DNA of 64,000 bases. It comes from Cerioporus squamosus (Eukaryota > Basidiomycota > Agaricomycetes > Polyporales > Polyporaceae). Every line of letters begins with the position of its first letter. The first letter of the stretch is position 1. Positions 43,918 to 55,387 of this stretch are shown here, piece by piece. The translations under genes and the position numbers were made by a program. The stretch covers positions 1 through 64,000 of the forward strand of contig JABYQS010000041.1 in NCBI GenBank assembly GCA_022592435.1, written 5' to 3'. Below the pieces are notes generated by a model. The model was given only the letters and a program-made list of their open reading frames with translations. It was not told the origin of the DNA and did not search any database.

Positions 43918-44152
43918 TTACAGGGGTGAATTGTGTATCCGGCGGCCGTGGTTAGTCTCTCCTATCCGCTCGCCGTCGGCAAGATGCCACTTAGGGGAGT
44001 ATTCACCAAATCCGCCCCAGCATCCGCCTCGATCCCTTATTCAGACCACAGATTGTCCTTGAGCGCAGCAAGCAAGAGCACAAGCATGTCGTGGGCAGAC
44101 TTGTCCCTCTCTCTCCTCCTGCTCCAACACGCCCTTCACGAACCAGCGAACC

Positions 44153-46463
44153 ATGGGCGACGCTTCAGCAACGGGTGTCGGCGATCTGACTCCGACGAGG
44201 GATGAGAAGTAAGTACGCATTGTGCGATCGCATAGGGGTAGCACTCACTGTTTCACAGCTTGGCAGTTTGGGCGGTATGTTCTGCCATCGACGGCGCGTA
44301 AGTGATGTTGCCCTTGCTATCTGTCACGGCGACGCTGAACTCTCATCGCCGATGCAGCTTGTTTGGAGGTGAGCTATAGTTCTGACTGATCCAAGGTTGC
44401 CGAATGATGACGCGAGGGTCCAGTTTTTATCGGACAGATCGCATTCTATCTGCGACACACCTATCGCGGCGACCGGCCGTTTCTGAAATGCGTCGTGCGT
44501 GGTTACTAGATCGATTGGTCCGCGACAATGGCTTGCTGAAGCTGCGACACAGGTTCTGGTTGTGTCTGTCCTTAACACGCTGCGCCTCGTCCTTTACATA
44601 TACACAGGTGTGTCCGAGTTTGCTATCCTCTCCGTGCATGGGTGCTGAACCCGAGACGCGCTACCAGTGTGGACGAGGTTCGTCACCTCGCGCACCGCAC
44701 AGACTGATTCAACAGACTCGCGACCTTGGTGAGTATCCGAGAACATGTGCACCGCAGCCACGCTGACGGACCTCTCGTGAACAGGTCCACCCTTGTGAGC
44801 AGAGTTGCTTTATGGTCGCCGGGCATGTCGCTGATTATCATGCGCTCTCAGGCTCAGATATTCTTGAACGTGCGTCCATGCCACGGAGTTGTGCACCGGC
44901 AGATACTAACCACGGCGCAGTCTGTCGCAGTCCTTGTGATCCAGACGTGCGTGACTCCCGGATTCTGTTGTTCCCTGTCCTGACTCGGTTGATAGCTTCT
45001 ACGCTCACCGAATATGGAAGAGTAAGCGTCCGCGCGAAGTGCAATCCCTTTGCGCTGACCCTGTTCGTGATTTTTAGTCAGGAGGAGTATAGGAGCAGCC
45101 GCAGTATTAGTGAGTTCCAGCCGTCGTTTTCGTCGCGAAACCCGGAAAACTCATGCACATATCAGGGCGTTCTCATCATCTGTTCATTCGGTGAGGACCT
45201 TATCGCGACTCGTCTTGAGCTCGGTGGCTGACATCGGAACGATTCCAGTCGGGGGAGTCAGTACGTAGACCAGCAGTATTCACGTCGCGGTCGTCTTGCT
45301 CACGTCAGTTCGTGCAGCACTAGCCACGTATACGTGAGTGTCGGTCGAATCACTTACCTCGACATTACTGACGACTACCACGCCTGTTCCAGCGTGCTTG
45401 CGATGACTGCGCCGAAACTATACACCAATGTTATCGTATGTAACTATCGTTGCACGTCACCTCTCACGACACTCATGGGCTCCAACTCTGCAGCACATCG
45501 AGAAGGCGATCAATGTCATGTTTGCGGTGACGGACATCGCACTGACGTCGTTGTTGCTCTACGTCTTGATTCGATCGAGTGCGAATGGCCCTAGGTGAGT
45601 ACAGACTCGCTCTCTCACGTTCACCCTGGACACTCACGTATGGACGTGGCTATGTTGCAGCCCACTGGTGAGGCGACTGGTACGTACCTCTCGTCGTCTC
45701 ACGTCCTGGGTGATCGCGACTGAGCGTGTCTCTTGTAGGCATTCTACACCCTTTCAACCGGGGTCTTTACATGGTAGGAACATCCCTACTAGGCCCTTCC
45801 GACACGCATCTCAGCTGACCGCTTGACCAGCTTGTCCGCCCTCGCAGGAATAGTCTTGGTGAGTGACTCTCTTGCCATGCGATCCGATTGTCGCCCTTAC
45901 TAGCTCAACGCAGATCTTCCTCTTCCCGGAGAGCATCATGTCGCCGATGATTTGGTACCTAGCCGCCAGCCGTACGTGCACGTCTTCGCTACACTCTGTT
46001 TATTACTGACGTTGAGGGCGACGTAGTGTACTCCACGTCGCTCATGGCTAGTCTAAATGCGCGCGAGAATCTGCGTACCAGGTACAACGTCAATACCAAA
46101 CTCAACACGTCCGGGACGAGCACGATGCCGCGCTTCGCGCCCCCCTGCATGTACGAAAGCCAGACTTCAGACTTCCACAGCGTGTCTATGTGCGTTCATT
46201 CTCTCTTGCCGTCACTCGTATACTCGTAACTGTTGGCTGATGCATTCGCGCACAGAATAGGGCGGTCTGTACATCCACATGCGGCGGAGACATTCCCAGC
46301 CGATGACTGGGAGATCTTAGCAGAGAGGCGCAGTACCCACTCGTTTACCGACGAGGAGAAGAATGCTGGCGCGGAGAAGCACGAGTTGACGGAGTCGTCC
46401 GTGGACTCTGACACCTCCGTCTCAGTGGAAGCCGAGGACGTGGTCGCATCGTTCAGGTACTAG
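44153..46463 (+). CDS. DUF6534-type multi-pass membrane protein, second copy
   Basis: Small exons spread over 2.3 kb. Recognisable pieces in order: AIDGALFG, FIGQIAFYLRHTYRGDRPFL, VLVVSVLNTLRLVLYIYT, EKAINVMFAVTDIALTSLLL, AFYTLSTGVFT, IFLFPESIMSPMIWYLAAS and VYSTSLMASLNARENLR. The last is the family's YxNSLLAxLNAR block. The hydrophilic C-terminal tail ends SVEAEDVVASFRY at 46463. The start at 44153 (MGDASATGVGDLTPTRDE) is tentative, and exons between 44600 and 45400 were not all resolved. Same family as the gene at the left edge but not a close duplicate. Function unknown. Confidence 0.75.
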
Positions 46464-46771
46464 TAGTGTCAGGACGCTGAGCTATCGTTGAGGGAAGACG
46501 ATCCATGCTGTATGACCAAATACCCGGTCCACTATATCTGTACATTAAGAACGCACACTTCGACGGATGCACAGGTACTCAGGGTATCCACTAGGGTGCC
46601 GGCTGACGAACAACTTGACAGATCTCGGCGTTCCCACAGAATCAATCCAGTAGTGAAACGATACAAAGGGCACTCCGCCTGAATCGCAGGGGGGCACAGA
46701 AAGGCATGAATCATTCTGGCAAGAGACCGGACATCGTGGTACTTATGTACTCCGCAGGCGCATTAGCGAGA
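46464..46771. other. Short convergent intergenic region
   Basis: About 300 bp between the stop of the DUF6534 gene and the stop of the minus-strand inverted-duplicate gene. No coding signal. Confidence 0.4.
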
Positions 46772-48593
46772 CTAAGCGGCCAAGCTGATGTTGGACGCCT
46801 TCCTGTTAACACTGCGGGTCTTGCCGTAGCTGACGGGAGCTTGAGGCACAGGCTGGGCAAGGTCGCTGCCGAGGAAGCCAGCAGAGCCATTCGCCGTCCC
46901 GTTAGCAGCCCCGGCGTTCCCAAGAGAGAGCTCCCCCACGCCGTTCATGATGTCGGCGACGACGTTGACACTGTCGTCATGCTGGATCTTGACGGGTCCG
47001 GGTCCCGTGATGTGCGAGACAATGCTCTGTGTGCACAGGGCATAAGATAACTGAAGGCGAGAAAGCTTTGTGGACATACCTTGCCCATATACCAGTCGGC
47101 CTTTGCGGGGTTGATGTCCTCCCAGAACGAGATGCGGTCCTTCGAGTACACCTTCTTCTCTCCGCCGCGCTCCTTGATCGCAGCGCGGGTCGGGAAGCCG
47201 TGGTTCTCGATGAACCCAAGGACTTCCTTCTCGGCCTGGTTGCAGCTCGTGTTGAGCGGGAGGATGAGCTCAATGAGGGCATCGGTAGCCTTTCCCTGCA
47301 AGGAGACGACGTGAGCAGGTTGCGCGTTGAGACACGCAGCTAAGACCTACCAGATAAGTGACCCTGACGCGGTAGCCCTTCGAGAGGAGATGCTCAATGA
47401 TCGTCTTGAGGCTGTCGTTGACGAGACTTTGCGACGCGAACGAGAGCGTGGCGCGGTACACGCGAGTCTGAGCGAAGGCGAGTAAGTTTGTCCATCCGCT
47501 TGTTCAAGGAGTACGAAAGGGCGCACAGCAACGATGTCCTTCACATCAATGGATGCCGGGATCGGGTCGGCCTCGAAGTCCTCGGCCTCAGCAAAGTTCA
47601 GCTGCTTGGCGACGTAAGCTCCAGTGGCATCCTTGCTGACGACAATCGTCGTGTTCGCCTGCAGCGAGAGCAGGTTCGACTGCCAGATAGGTGCCACGCT
47701 CTGGATGTCACCCCGGATGAGCTGGCTCTCCTGGTAGTCGAGCGCGACGTATGCGCTCAGGATGGGAGTGAAGTCCCCGGTGACCGCGAGGGTGTTGCCG
47801 ACGTTGGGCCAGGTGAGCGCAACACTCATGTCCTCAGTGGGCTTGTCCAGGTCCGTGATGAAGCCTGTGTGTCGTCAGTCTCATATGACATACTCCGTGC
47901 CGCGAGTACACGTACCGATACCGATGCCCGCAGGTCCGCCGGTGCCGTTGACAGCTTGGACGGTGGTGACACCAGGGAGGGTCTTGGGGTCCTGTGAAGA
48001 GCTGTGAGTATCGCATACTTAGAGTACCGTACAGGGAGAAACTCACGGTCCAGTGCTGCACAGGCGGGCGGGCAGTCTGGTCGAGGAGCAGGGTGGTAGT
48101 CTGACCGACCTGGAGACGTAGGGATGGGTCAGAACACCGCGACTGCGAGACAACCTCGAAGCAAGGCGTACTTTGATCGGTGTGTAGTTTCCGGCGGTCA
48201 CAATCGACCCTTCGCCGACCTGCGTCGCGCTGAAACCGAGACTGCGAAGAGCACCGTCAGATGCGAAGGAGGAACGCAAAGCTGACGCGTCACGAACTTG
48301 GCGGTCCAGGTCGCGTTGAGGCTGGAGCGGCCAGTCGCCGCAAGAGTCGTCACTCTGAAGACAGAGTATGTAAGTAACGACATGAGAGGATCGAATGTGC
48401 GCGCATAACTCACTTCCAGGCGATCGGGAACTGGTCGACGAAGAGCTTAGGAACCGGCGGGGTGAAGCAGAGCATCAGCGTCACATTGTCGCCGAGGTTG
48501 GTGCTGCATAGAAATGATTAGTGTTCGTGACCACAAAACGGAGGGTGAGTGGTCTCAGCTATACCTCTTGAAGGTGAGGTTCCTAGTTGCCAT
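46772..48593 (-). CDS. Uncharacterised protein, left member of an inverted duplicate pair
   Basis: Starts at 48593 with MATRNLTFK, then after a short intron STNLGDNVTLMLCFTPPVPK and LFVDQFPIAWKV. Further spliced parts: TTLAATGRSSLNATWTA, GFSATQVGEGSIVTAGNYTP, VGQTTTLLLDQTARPPVQHW, TTVQAVNGTGGPAGIGIGFI, MSVALTWPNVGNTLAVTGDF, ALDYQESQLIRGDIQSVAP and ANTTIVVSKDATGAYVAKQL. The 3' half (RVYRATLSFASQSLVNDSLK, CNQAEKEVLGFIENHGFPTR) differs from the partner. No signal peptide or TM helix is seen, although NxT/S sites are frequent. The beta-rich N-terminal half and C-terminal alpha/beta half suggest two domains, but I recognise no family. A TATA-like box (TATAAAAG, minus strand) is at 48685-48678, about 85 bp before the ATG. 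Confidence 0.8.
47595..48508 (-). repeat. Inverted repeat, left arm
   Basis: The reverse complement of this segment matches about 50521-51445 nearly base for base, introns included. Differences noted by eye are few: CTTCGAGG versus CTTTAAGG in one intron, GTCTCCAG versus GTCTTCAG at its acceptor, GTGAGT versus GTGCGT at one donor, and a Glu/Lys and a Ser/Ala codon in the coding part. Similarity drops abruptly at both ends, at intron 1 on one side and after the FAEA codons on the other. Confidence 0.85.
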
Positions 48594-50441
48594 TTCGAAA
48601 GGTTGTTGGGTGTCGTGTTCTACGATGCGAGTTGTCTTTTGGCAGAGTGCTGAGCCAGTGTGGCGTAACATTGCTGGCTTTTATACCTCTGTGCGTGTGC
48701 GTCTCCACGTAGGTTGCAATACCACTCGTTGCGTTTGTTGACAAGTCCGCCGCCCAAAGCAGCTAGCATACGGTCCTCGTAGTCGCCGATTGCCTCCAGG
48801 CATGAGGCCGACACAATTAACCCTGCTCCCCCACACTACTGCAGGCATCAATGACAGGGAATGAATGGTGTGTGAGTCGGGAGGCGGCGTCGCCGGAAAC
48901 AGACAAGCTGTCGTACATACTAATGCTCGATCAGTCATTCTTCCCTTGACAGAGTAATGGACGCCCGCCGTACCAATTCGAAGGCATAGCACATCCCACC
49001 CCTTACAGTAATCAGCGATTTCGGATGGTGCAACTACCTCTAGCTTCCTTTGTCTCTACACATCGAATGCCGAGACTTGGGCGTCGTCAAGGACTCGACG
49101 CCTGACTTCAACAACTACCTGAATGTCACGACTCGGATCAGTGAGTGGCCTGCCAGACGGATGTCTCTCTTTCCCTACAGCCGAGCTGTACCACTATGTG
49201 ACCGCATAGTGCAACACAGGTCTTAGGTCTGTCCCACAAGATCGTAGCGGAAAGCGGTGACACACTTAGCCCCGCTATCCGTGATGCGACAAGCAGGCTG
49301 ACTCGGAGGACCACCGGCATGAGATCGTGCACATACTTACCGCAAACTTTCGCGTCGATGTTGTAGACGAAACTTGGGTTGCAAGCAGTGCACAGATCGT
49401 GTTAAAGGGGTTGGTTATTTGAAGCAGTAAAAACGATGATGGCTGATTGAGTAAACTGCACTACTATAACCGCAAGGACTCGCGAGTCTCGGAGGTTCCA
49501 CTCTGGACAGAAGTTGACTCCGAGGCGCTCCGCGTGGGCGACCACTGAGGGCGGGCGCTTGCAACCTGCCCTCAGCCAGCCTCAGCCGTCACCACATTGT
49601 CCCCTTCCTCTACTTACAGCCGACAACGTCTCGCGCGATGAGGACCTTCTTTGCCACAGTACTACTCTGACGCATTTGCTGACATACACAGCCGCTGCGA
49701 CAGCGCAGGGGATGTTGACAGTCCCGGTCGCACTTCGGACGAAGCTCAACTTGGCCCCGGCGGCGAACGGTAATAGGGATCCCGCCCTTGCACAAAGAAC
49801 TCAGGTCCCAGCATATAACCTGATTTATAATGCAGCAATAAGCAGGTAGGACAAATGTCTTGTCCGCTCAGGAGATGTGCAAGTATAACTTCCGTATACC
49901 AGTCCGAGTCGAGGTCCCTCGCTGCTAACCCGGAAAAGTTCCACCTCCGCTGCCAGTAGATTGGCGTGACATGGAGATGATTCAATGTATTCTGGACGTA
50001 TTGCTATCTACTTGAGGATGGTGCATAGCCCACCCAGCGAAACGGAGGGTTAAGCAGGTCGGCCGTAGAGCGTCCAAGATCCTGTCAAGTTACTTAGCCA
50101 TGCTGATTGATGGCGCAGCGACGGGCTTTCTCATTGTTTGAAATCCGGAGTACACAGGTTCCGACCACCCCACGATGTCGCATTAATGTCAGGGAAAGCT
50201 GGGAAGGACAAGCTGGGAGGTACGTATTGAAGGCGAGGTCGGCCGCTTCGAACGCCGTATGCTAACCACTTTTGTGAGCGGCACGTGCTGGTTCACTCCC
50301 GTAGCCTACGATAGCGACATATCCCGATGGTTATAAAAGGTTGAGCGACTTGAGATGATCCAGCAACAACGACCCACTACCCAGAAGTACCACTCCCAAG
50401 CCTCCCACTGGGTCGAACGAACACCACACCCTGCATCCGCA
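48594..50441. promoter_or_regulatory. 1.85-kb divergent spacer of the inverted pair
   Basis: Lies between the two start codons. Each gene has its own TATAAAAG box: 48685-48678 on the minus strand and 50332-50339 on the plus strand, both roughly 85-110 bp before the ATG. Outside these short regions the two halves are not mirror images. No gene recognised inside. Confidence 0.55.
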
Positions 50442-52319
50442 ATGGCTACTAGGAACCTGACTTTCAAGAGGTGCGTGTACATAATACTTATCATTCTCAT
50501 GATACTCACCAGTACTCATCAGTACCAACCTCGGCGACAATGTGACGCTGATGCTCTGCTTCACCCCCCCGGTTCCTAAGCTCTTCGTCGACCAATTCCC
50601 CATCGCCTGGAAGTGAGTTATGCGCGCACATTCGATCCTCTCATGTCGTTACTTACATACTCTGTCTTCAGAGTGACGACTCTTGCGGCGACTGGCCGCT
50701 CCAGCCTCAACGCGACCTGGACCGCCAAGTTCGTGACGCGTCAGCTTTGCGTTCCTCCTTCGCATCTGACGGTGCTCTTCGCAGTCTCGGTTTCAGCGCG
50801 ACGCAGGTCGGCGAAGGGTCGATTGTGACCGCCGGAAACTATACACCGATCAAAGTACGCCTTGCTTTAAGGTTGTCTCGCAGTCGCGGTGTTCTGACCC
50901 ATCCCTACGTCTTCAGGTCGGTCAGACTACCACCCTGCTCCTCGACCAGACTGCCCGCCCGCCTGTGCAGCACTGGACCGTGCGTTTCTCCCTGTACGGT
51001 ACTCTAAGTATGCGATACTCACAGCTCTTCACAGGACCCCAAGACCCTCCCTGGTGTCACCACCGTCCAAGCTGTCAACGGCACCGGCGGACCTGCGGGC
51101 ATCGGTATCGGTACGTGTACTCGCGGCACGGAGTATGTCATATGAGACTGACGACACACAGGCTTCATCACGGACCTGGACAAGCCCACTGAGGACATGA
51201 GTGTTGCGCTCACCTGGCCCAACGTCGGCAACACCCTCGCGGTCACCGGGGACTTCACTCCCATCCTGAGCGCATACGTCGCGCTCGACTACCAGAAGAG
51301 CCAGCTCATCCGGGGTGACATCCAGAGCGTGGCACCTATCTGGCAGGCGAACCTGCTCTCGCTGCAGGCGAACACGACGATTGTCGTCAGCAAGGATGCC
51401 ACTGGAGCTTACGTCGCCAAGCAGCTGAACTTCGCCGAGGCCGACTCGGAGCTGACCGCTGCCGAGGGTGACCCGACGCCGCTCTGGCAGTCTATTGATG
51501 AGAACATCGTCCGGTTTGTCAAGGTGAGCATCTACGCTCCCCTTAGTAGTCCCTTGGCCAACCTTCTCCGAACATAGCGGTCCTACAGCGCCACCCTCGC
51601 CTTCGACGTCGCGAAGCAATCCGACATCGGGCGTTGCCTGAAGCCCATCATCCACAGGCTCGCTGAGAAGGGCTACGCGATCAAGCTGGTCACCAAGGTA
51701 GAGTTACAGCCGTGTTGCTCACCCAAGCATCCCACTCACTCCGCTTCACACTTCGCGTAGCCTGAAGAGTCAGACGTCGGCATCCAGCTCAACCTGCCCT
51801 ACAGTGCCAGCTGCGCCCAAGCCGAGAAAGAGATCATCAGTGCCAGCCAGAGTCTCGGCTTCCCTGGGCGCATGGCTATCAAGGAGCGCAGCGGCGCCAG
51901 GCGCATCTACTTTGGGGGCTCAGTCAACTACTGGCTCGACATCAGCCCCGCGTCCACGGGATGGTACCAAGGGAACAAGGTGCATTCTTCCGCGGCTCAT
52001 ATCCGTCAGAACAGTTCCTCATTGTGTTCCAAAGATTATGCCGGGTCCTCAGACCGACGAAGAAGGGCTTATCGGCGGAGAGACCACCCCCGGGGGTGCA
52101 GCTGTCGGTGGCGGCCCTATCGGAGGAAACACTACCCCTGGAGGTGCAGCGGTCGGCGGGCTCATCGGAGGAAACACGACCCCCGGGGGTGCTGTGGCCA
52201 ACGGGTCTTACGGCTCTGCCGGGTTCTACGAGGCCCCCGGTGAGCGCGTGCAGACTCCGGTGAGCTACGGCAGTACCCGTACCAAGAAGGGCCCCTCTTC
52301 CGTTGTCTCATCCGCGTGA
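50442..52319 (+). CDS. Uncharacterised protein, right member of an inverted duplicate pair
   Basis: Starts MATRNLTFK at 50442 and follows its partner almost residue for residue to VVSKDATGAYVAKQLNFAEA at about 51440. An intron of about 56 nt (GTTCGT...TTCGCAG with CATCTGAC inside) joins ATWTA to GFSATQVGEG in phase and is shared by both genes. Beyond 51445 the copy is diverged but homologous: SYSATLAFDVAKQSDIGRCL, SASCAQAEKEIISASQSLGF, RMAIKERSGARRIYFGGSVN. The last exon holds three near-tandem units of the type IGGNTTPGGAAVGG not present in the partner, then a common ending PVSYGSTRTKKG. No signal peptide. Function unknown. Confidence 0.8.
50521..51445 (+). repeat. Inverted repeat, right arm
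   Basis: Mirror copy of 47595-48508, separated from it by about 2.0 kb. See the left arm for the differences observed. Confidence 0.85.
52068..52196 (+). repeat. Three-unit 36-48 bp tandem repeat in the last exon
   Basis: Three units begin with atcggcggagag, atcggaggaaac and atcggaggaaac and code for IGG(E/N)TTPGGA. Unit lengths differ slightly because of a Gly-Pro insertion in the first and truncation of the third. Confidence 0.8.
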
Positions 52320-52584
52320 AGCAGTAGGATTTCCCCGCGTGGTAGTCTCAGTCCTCAGTGTCTCTCGAGGTTGTTGTTGCTGCATTCCGTCGTGTAACGC
52401 TATGCAGCAATCGATATTATGGTTCGCATTCTAGTCAGAGGGGTACAATAAGATAATGGAGATAGATAAGTGTGAAGAGGCCAGAAAGTCCAGTCACAAT
52501 CGAAAACCCAAAGAGAGTCCCACTGGTGAACGTTCAAGTAGCATGCAAGGAGCGACAGCCGTACCCCGTCTATCAGAGTCCACC

Positions 52585-54477
52585 TCAGCTGCCATACTTC
52601 GAGCTACCCTGCTCGAAGTCATCCTTGAACCGGACGGGAGCGTACACAGTCCGCATGTTCATCCTAGTCTTCCTCCCCTGCACGCAGATGCCGATCGTCA
52701 AGCCGATGAGCGCAACTCCAATAACCAAGTTTGCCCCCAGCAGGATCAGCGCGACCAGGCTGTATCTCAAGCCCAAGATGCTTCCCGAGCCGTCGAACGA
52801 GTCCTCAGCCGCCCCGCTCGCGCCGCTGCCGATGCTGCCCGAGCTGCCAGAGGCGATCCTGACGAAGTCCGAGGGAGATATCTCCGCGGGCAGCTTGGCG
52901 AGCATCGCGGCGCGCTCGGTCGTGAACTCGTCCATCATCTTGGATGCGTCCGTCGTGGAGACCATCTGGACGAAGGGAATGCCCGGGCCGGAGTTCCCGT
53001 TTCCGGGTTGCGTGTCGCCGTAGTCGAACCTGCAGTGTATAGCGTGTCTGTCAGCATCGGGAAGGCTTACGGGAGGGTGAGTCTGTGGGACATACGATGC
53101 GTAGACGTTCCGGAGGAAGGAATCGCCGAGGATCATGTCGAAGCCCTGGAAGCTATTCGGGTCCAGCGTGAGGTACTGGTACGTGTTGATGCACACGGTG
53201 GCCTGTTTCTTCTGTCCGTTGGTCGTGATGTCCGTCACCATGGTCCGGGTCAGGTCGAGGGGGTGCACGACGAAGTCCTGACCACTGCATGCATCCAAGT
53301 TGCAGTCAACATGCATCCTGCACCCAAGAAGAACGTCGGTGGACTCACCCGAAGGTAAACGTGAGCTGCGTAGTAGCATTGCAAGGCACGGCCCAGAGCT
53401 TCGACGAGGGGTTAAACACCGCGCCCGGGATAGTGCTGTAGATCGCATCGACAGCCTTCGGCGGCAGCGGCGGGAACGAGAACCCCGTGTCGAGCGCAGC
53501 AACGGCCTTTCCCGCTGGCGTCCCGTCAATGCGCGACTTGTCGAACCCGAAGGCTTTCCCGTTCACCTTCATCGCGTCCAGGACGATGCTCCAGTGCTGG
53601 TCGCTCACGCGCGGGAGCTTCGGGGCCTGTGCGACGGAGTCGAAGCCCGGCGCGTGGCCCGAGATGGTGAACGATCCGTCGGCGAGGTCCTCGGTCTCGC
53701 TCGTGCGCGCGAGCTGCACGTCGAAGTTGTTCGGGAGGGACGGGTTTGCGGCGAATAGGGACGTGATGGGCGCGCGCCCGAGCGTGTCGGCGGCGGCGGG
53801 CCCAAAGGCGTTCCTAAACGCGTTGTGGATGCTGCTCACGTCGAAGGCCATGCCCATGATCCCGTCGACGGCCAGGTTGAAGTCGACGATCGAGCTCGGG
53901 TTGATGAACGCTGCAGCAAGGCCTTTGAGCCACGCATGCGTGCTGACTATGCCACGCGAGACTCACCCTGCGAGTCGATGACAAAGTCGCCGATCTTGAC
54001 CTGCGCAAAATCTATCGGTCCCTCGACTTTGCCCACGCCGTACGTGATGGACGTGGTGAGGCTCGTCTGGTTCGTGAGCTGTACGTTCTTGCCCTTGGTG
54101 TTGACCCACAGGTCCGTCGAGCCCGTGTCAAGCTCCACTGTAAACTCTGGTTCGAAACGTCAGCATACTGCAGCTTCGATAGCGAGAGCATATGCGGGTC
54201 TCACTCTGTCCGCCCAGCATGATATCTGTGGTGTACTAGATCGCTGATCAGGACCGCAGGGATATGCAGAGATGAAGCTGCACAGACGTACCACAAGGTC
54301 ATCCTTGGTCACCACCTGCAGATTATCCGACGTCAGCTGCTCCGCTGCCGCGAAGCGGTATCCCGTCCCATGGGCCTTGATGTCGAAGCGCGAGGTCTGG
54401 GCGACGGCAGAACCCGCGACGAGCGCAAGCGGGAGAATAAGCTCCGCAACCTGGAGAAGAGAGGTAGGCAGAAGCAT
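52585..54477 (-). CDS. A1-family aspartic protease with C-terminal membrane anchor
   Basis: Pepsin-type protease. Start at 54477 gives signal peptide MLLPTSLLQVAELILPLALV. The first catalytic motif is FTVELDTGSTDLWVN near 54110-54145; the flap region follows as SITYGVGKVEG. Then VDGIMGMAFDVSSIHNAF. The second catalytic motif is AALDTGFSFPPLPPKAVDAI near 53450-53500; Asp-Thr-Gly is kept but the fourth residue is Phe where Ser/Thr is usual. GFDMILGDSFLRNVYAS is the late core motif. The C-terminus has a Ser/Gly-rich linker and a TM helix (YSLVALILLGANLVIGVALI), then a short basic tail ending SSKYGS. So the enzyme is probably type I membrane-anchored with its catalytic domain outside. Introns at about 54140-54210, 53938-53970, 53290-53350 and 53030-53095. 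Confidence 0.88.
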
Positions 54478-55387
54478 CCCAGGCAAGCGAGGTCGAGTGG
54501 AGAAAAAACTCACCAATACATGCCCTTCTTATACTGCCCATCTCAGGCCAGGGGACCGCTAGTAGTATGGGCGGCGTCGAGCGGACGGTGGTTCCGCCGA
54601 ACCTCTCTTCCAGCGAAGAGAGACAATTGAACCCCTGTCTCCGACGACGTGGGGGCCTTGAAGAGCTGTGTATGGTGCTCGGACTTGAGTCTCAGGTCTT
54701 GCCGGAGTAAATTGAAGATCAACGCGCGCACGGCGCCCGCATAGCACCAGCCTTCATTGTCAAGTGCAAGCACTGCACCGCGTTGTTTTGTGCTTCACGT
54801 CCGGTCATGTGTTAGCGGACTGCCCACGGGTATGTCCTATTGGCCCGTGCCGTCGTCTGCGGGCGCATACAACCTGCATGCTAGGGCAGGGACGGGATTG
54901 CACTTGTCAGTTAGGTAAGTTGCGAAACACTGGGCGGACGTACCAGATACTGCCGACGCGGACACGTTATATCCTATATATACAACCTTCAGCAAACACC
55001 TCATGCGCCAGACTCACCTCACGATATGCGCGTCAGGTGCCGGCGATGGGTCGTTAAGCCATCGAAAACCTCCTAAACCAATCTGGTATAATATATGCAT
55101 TCCTCGGCACTGCGGCGTATCATTCGGTAGCAGTCCATCACAGCGCAAGAGAAGAAAGACGAAAACACTAACTAATAGGATAGCCCGTGGTCCCCCAAAA
55201 AGATAATATAGATCTACCGCAAGCCACCACGCCCTGAATCCCCGCCTCGCCTCCCGCCTCCCAAGGCGCATATCCATACATCGCTCGTCCTCGAACGCAC
55301 TGCGCTGCTGCCGCAATTGCTGCGGCCCCTGACCGCGCGGCGCGTGTCGCGTGTCGTGTGTCAGGACAGAGGAGGCCCATAGACCGC
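54478..55387. other. Intergenic region
   Basis: Promoter side of the aspartic protease and 3' flank of the Kre9/Knh1-like gene. Minus-strand frames that run into the latter gene are out of frame with it. No independent gene seen. Confidence 0.5.

Noticed and set aside
50700..50800. Apparent frame break in the inverted-pair genes
   Set aside because: A shared intron of about 56 nt starting GTTCGT and ending TTCGCAG restores the frame in both copies.
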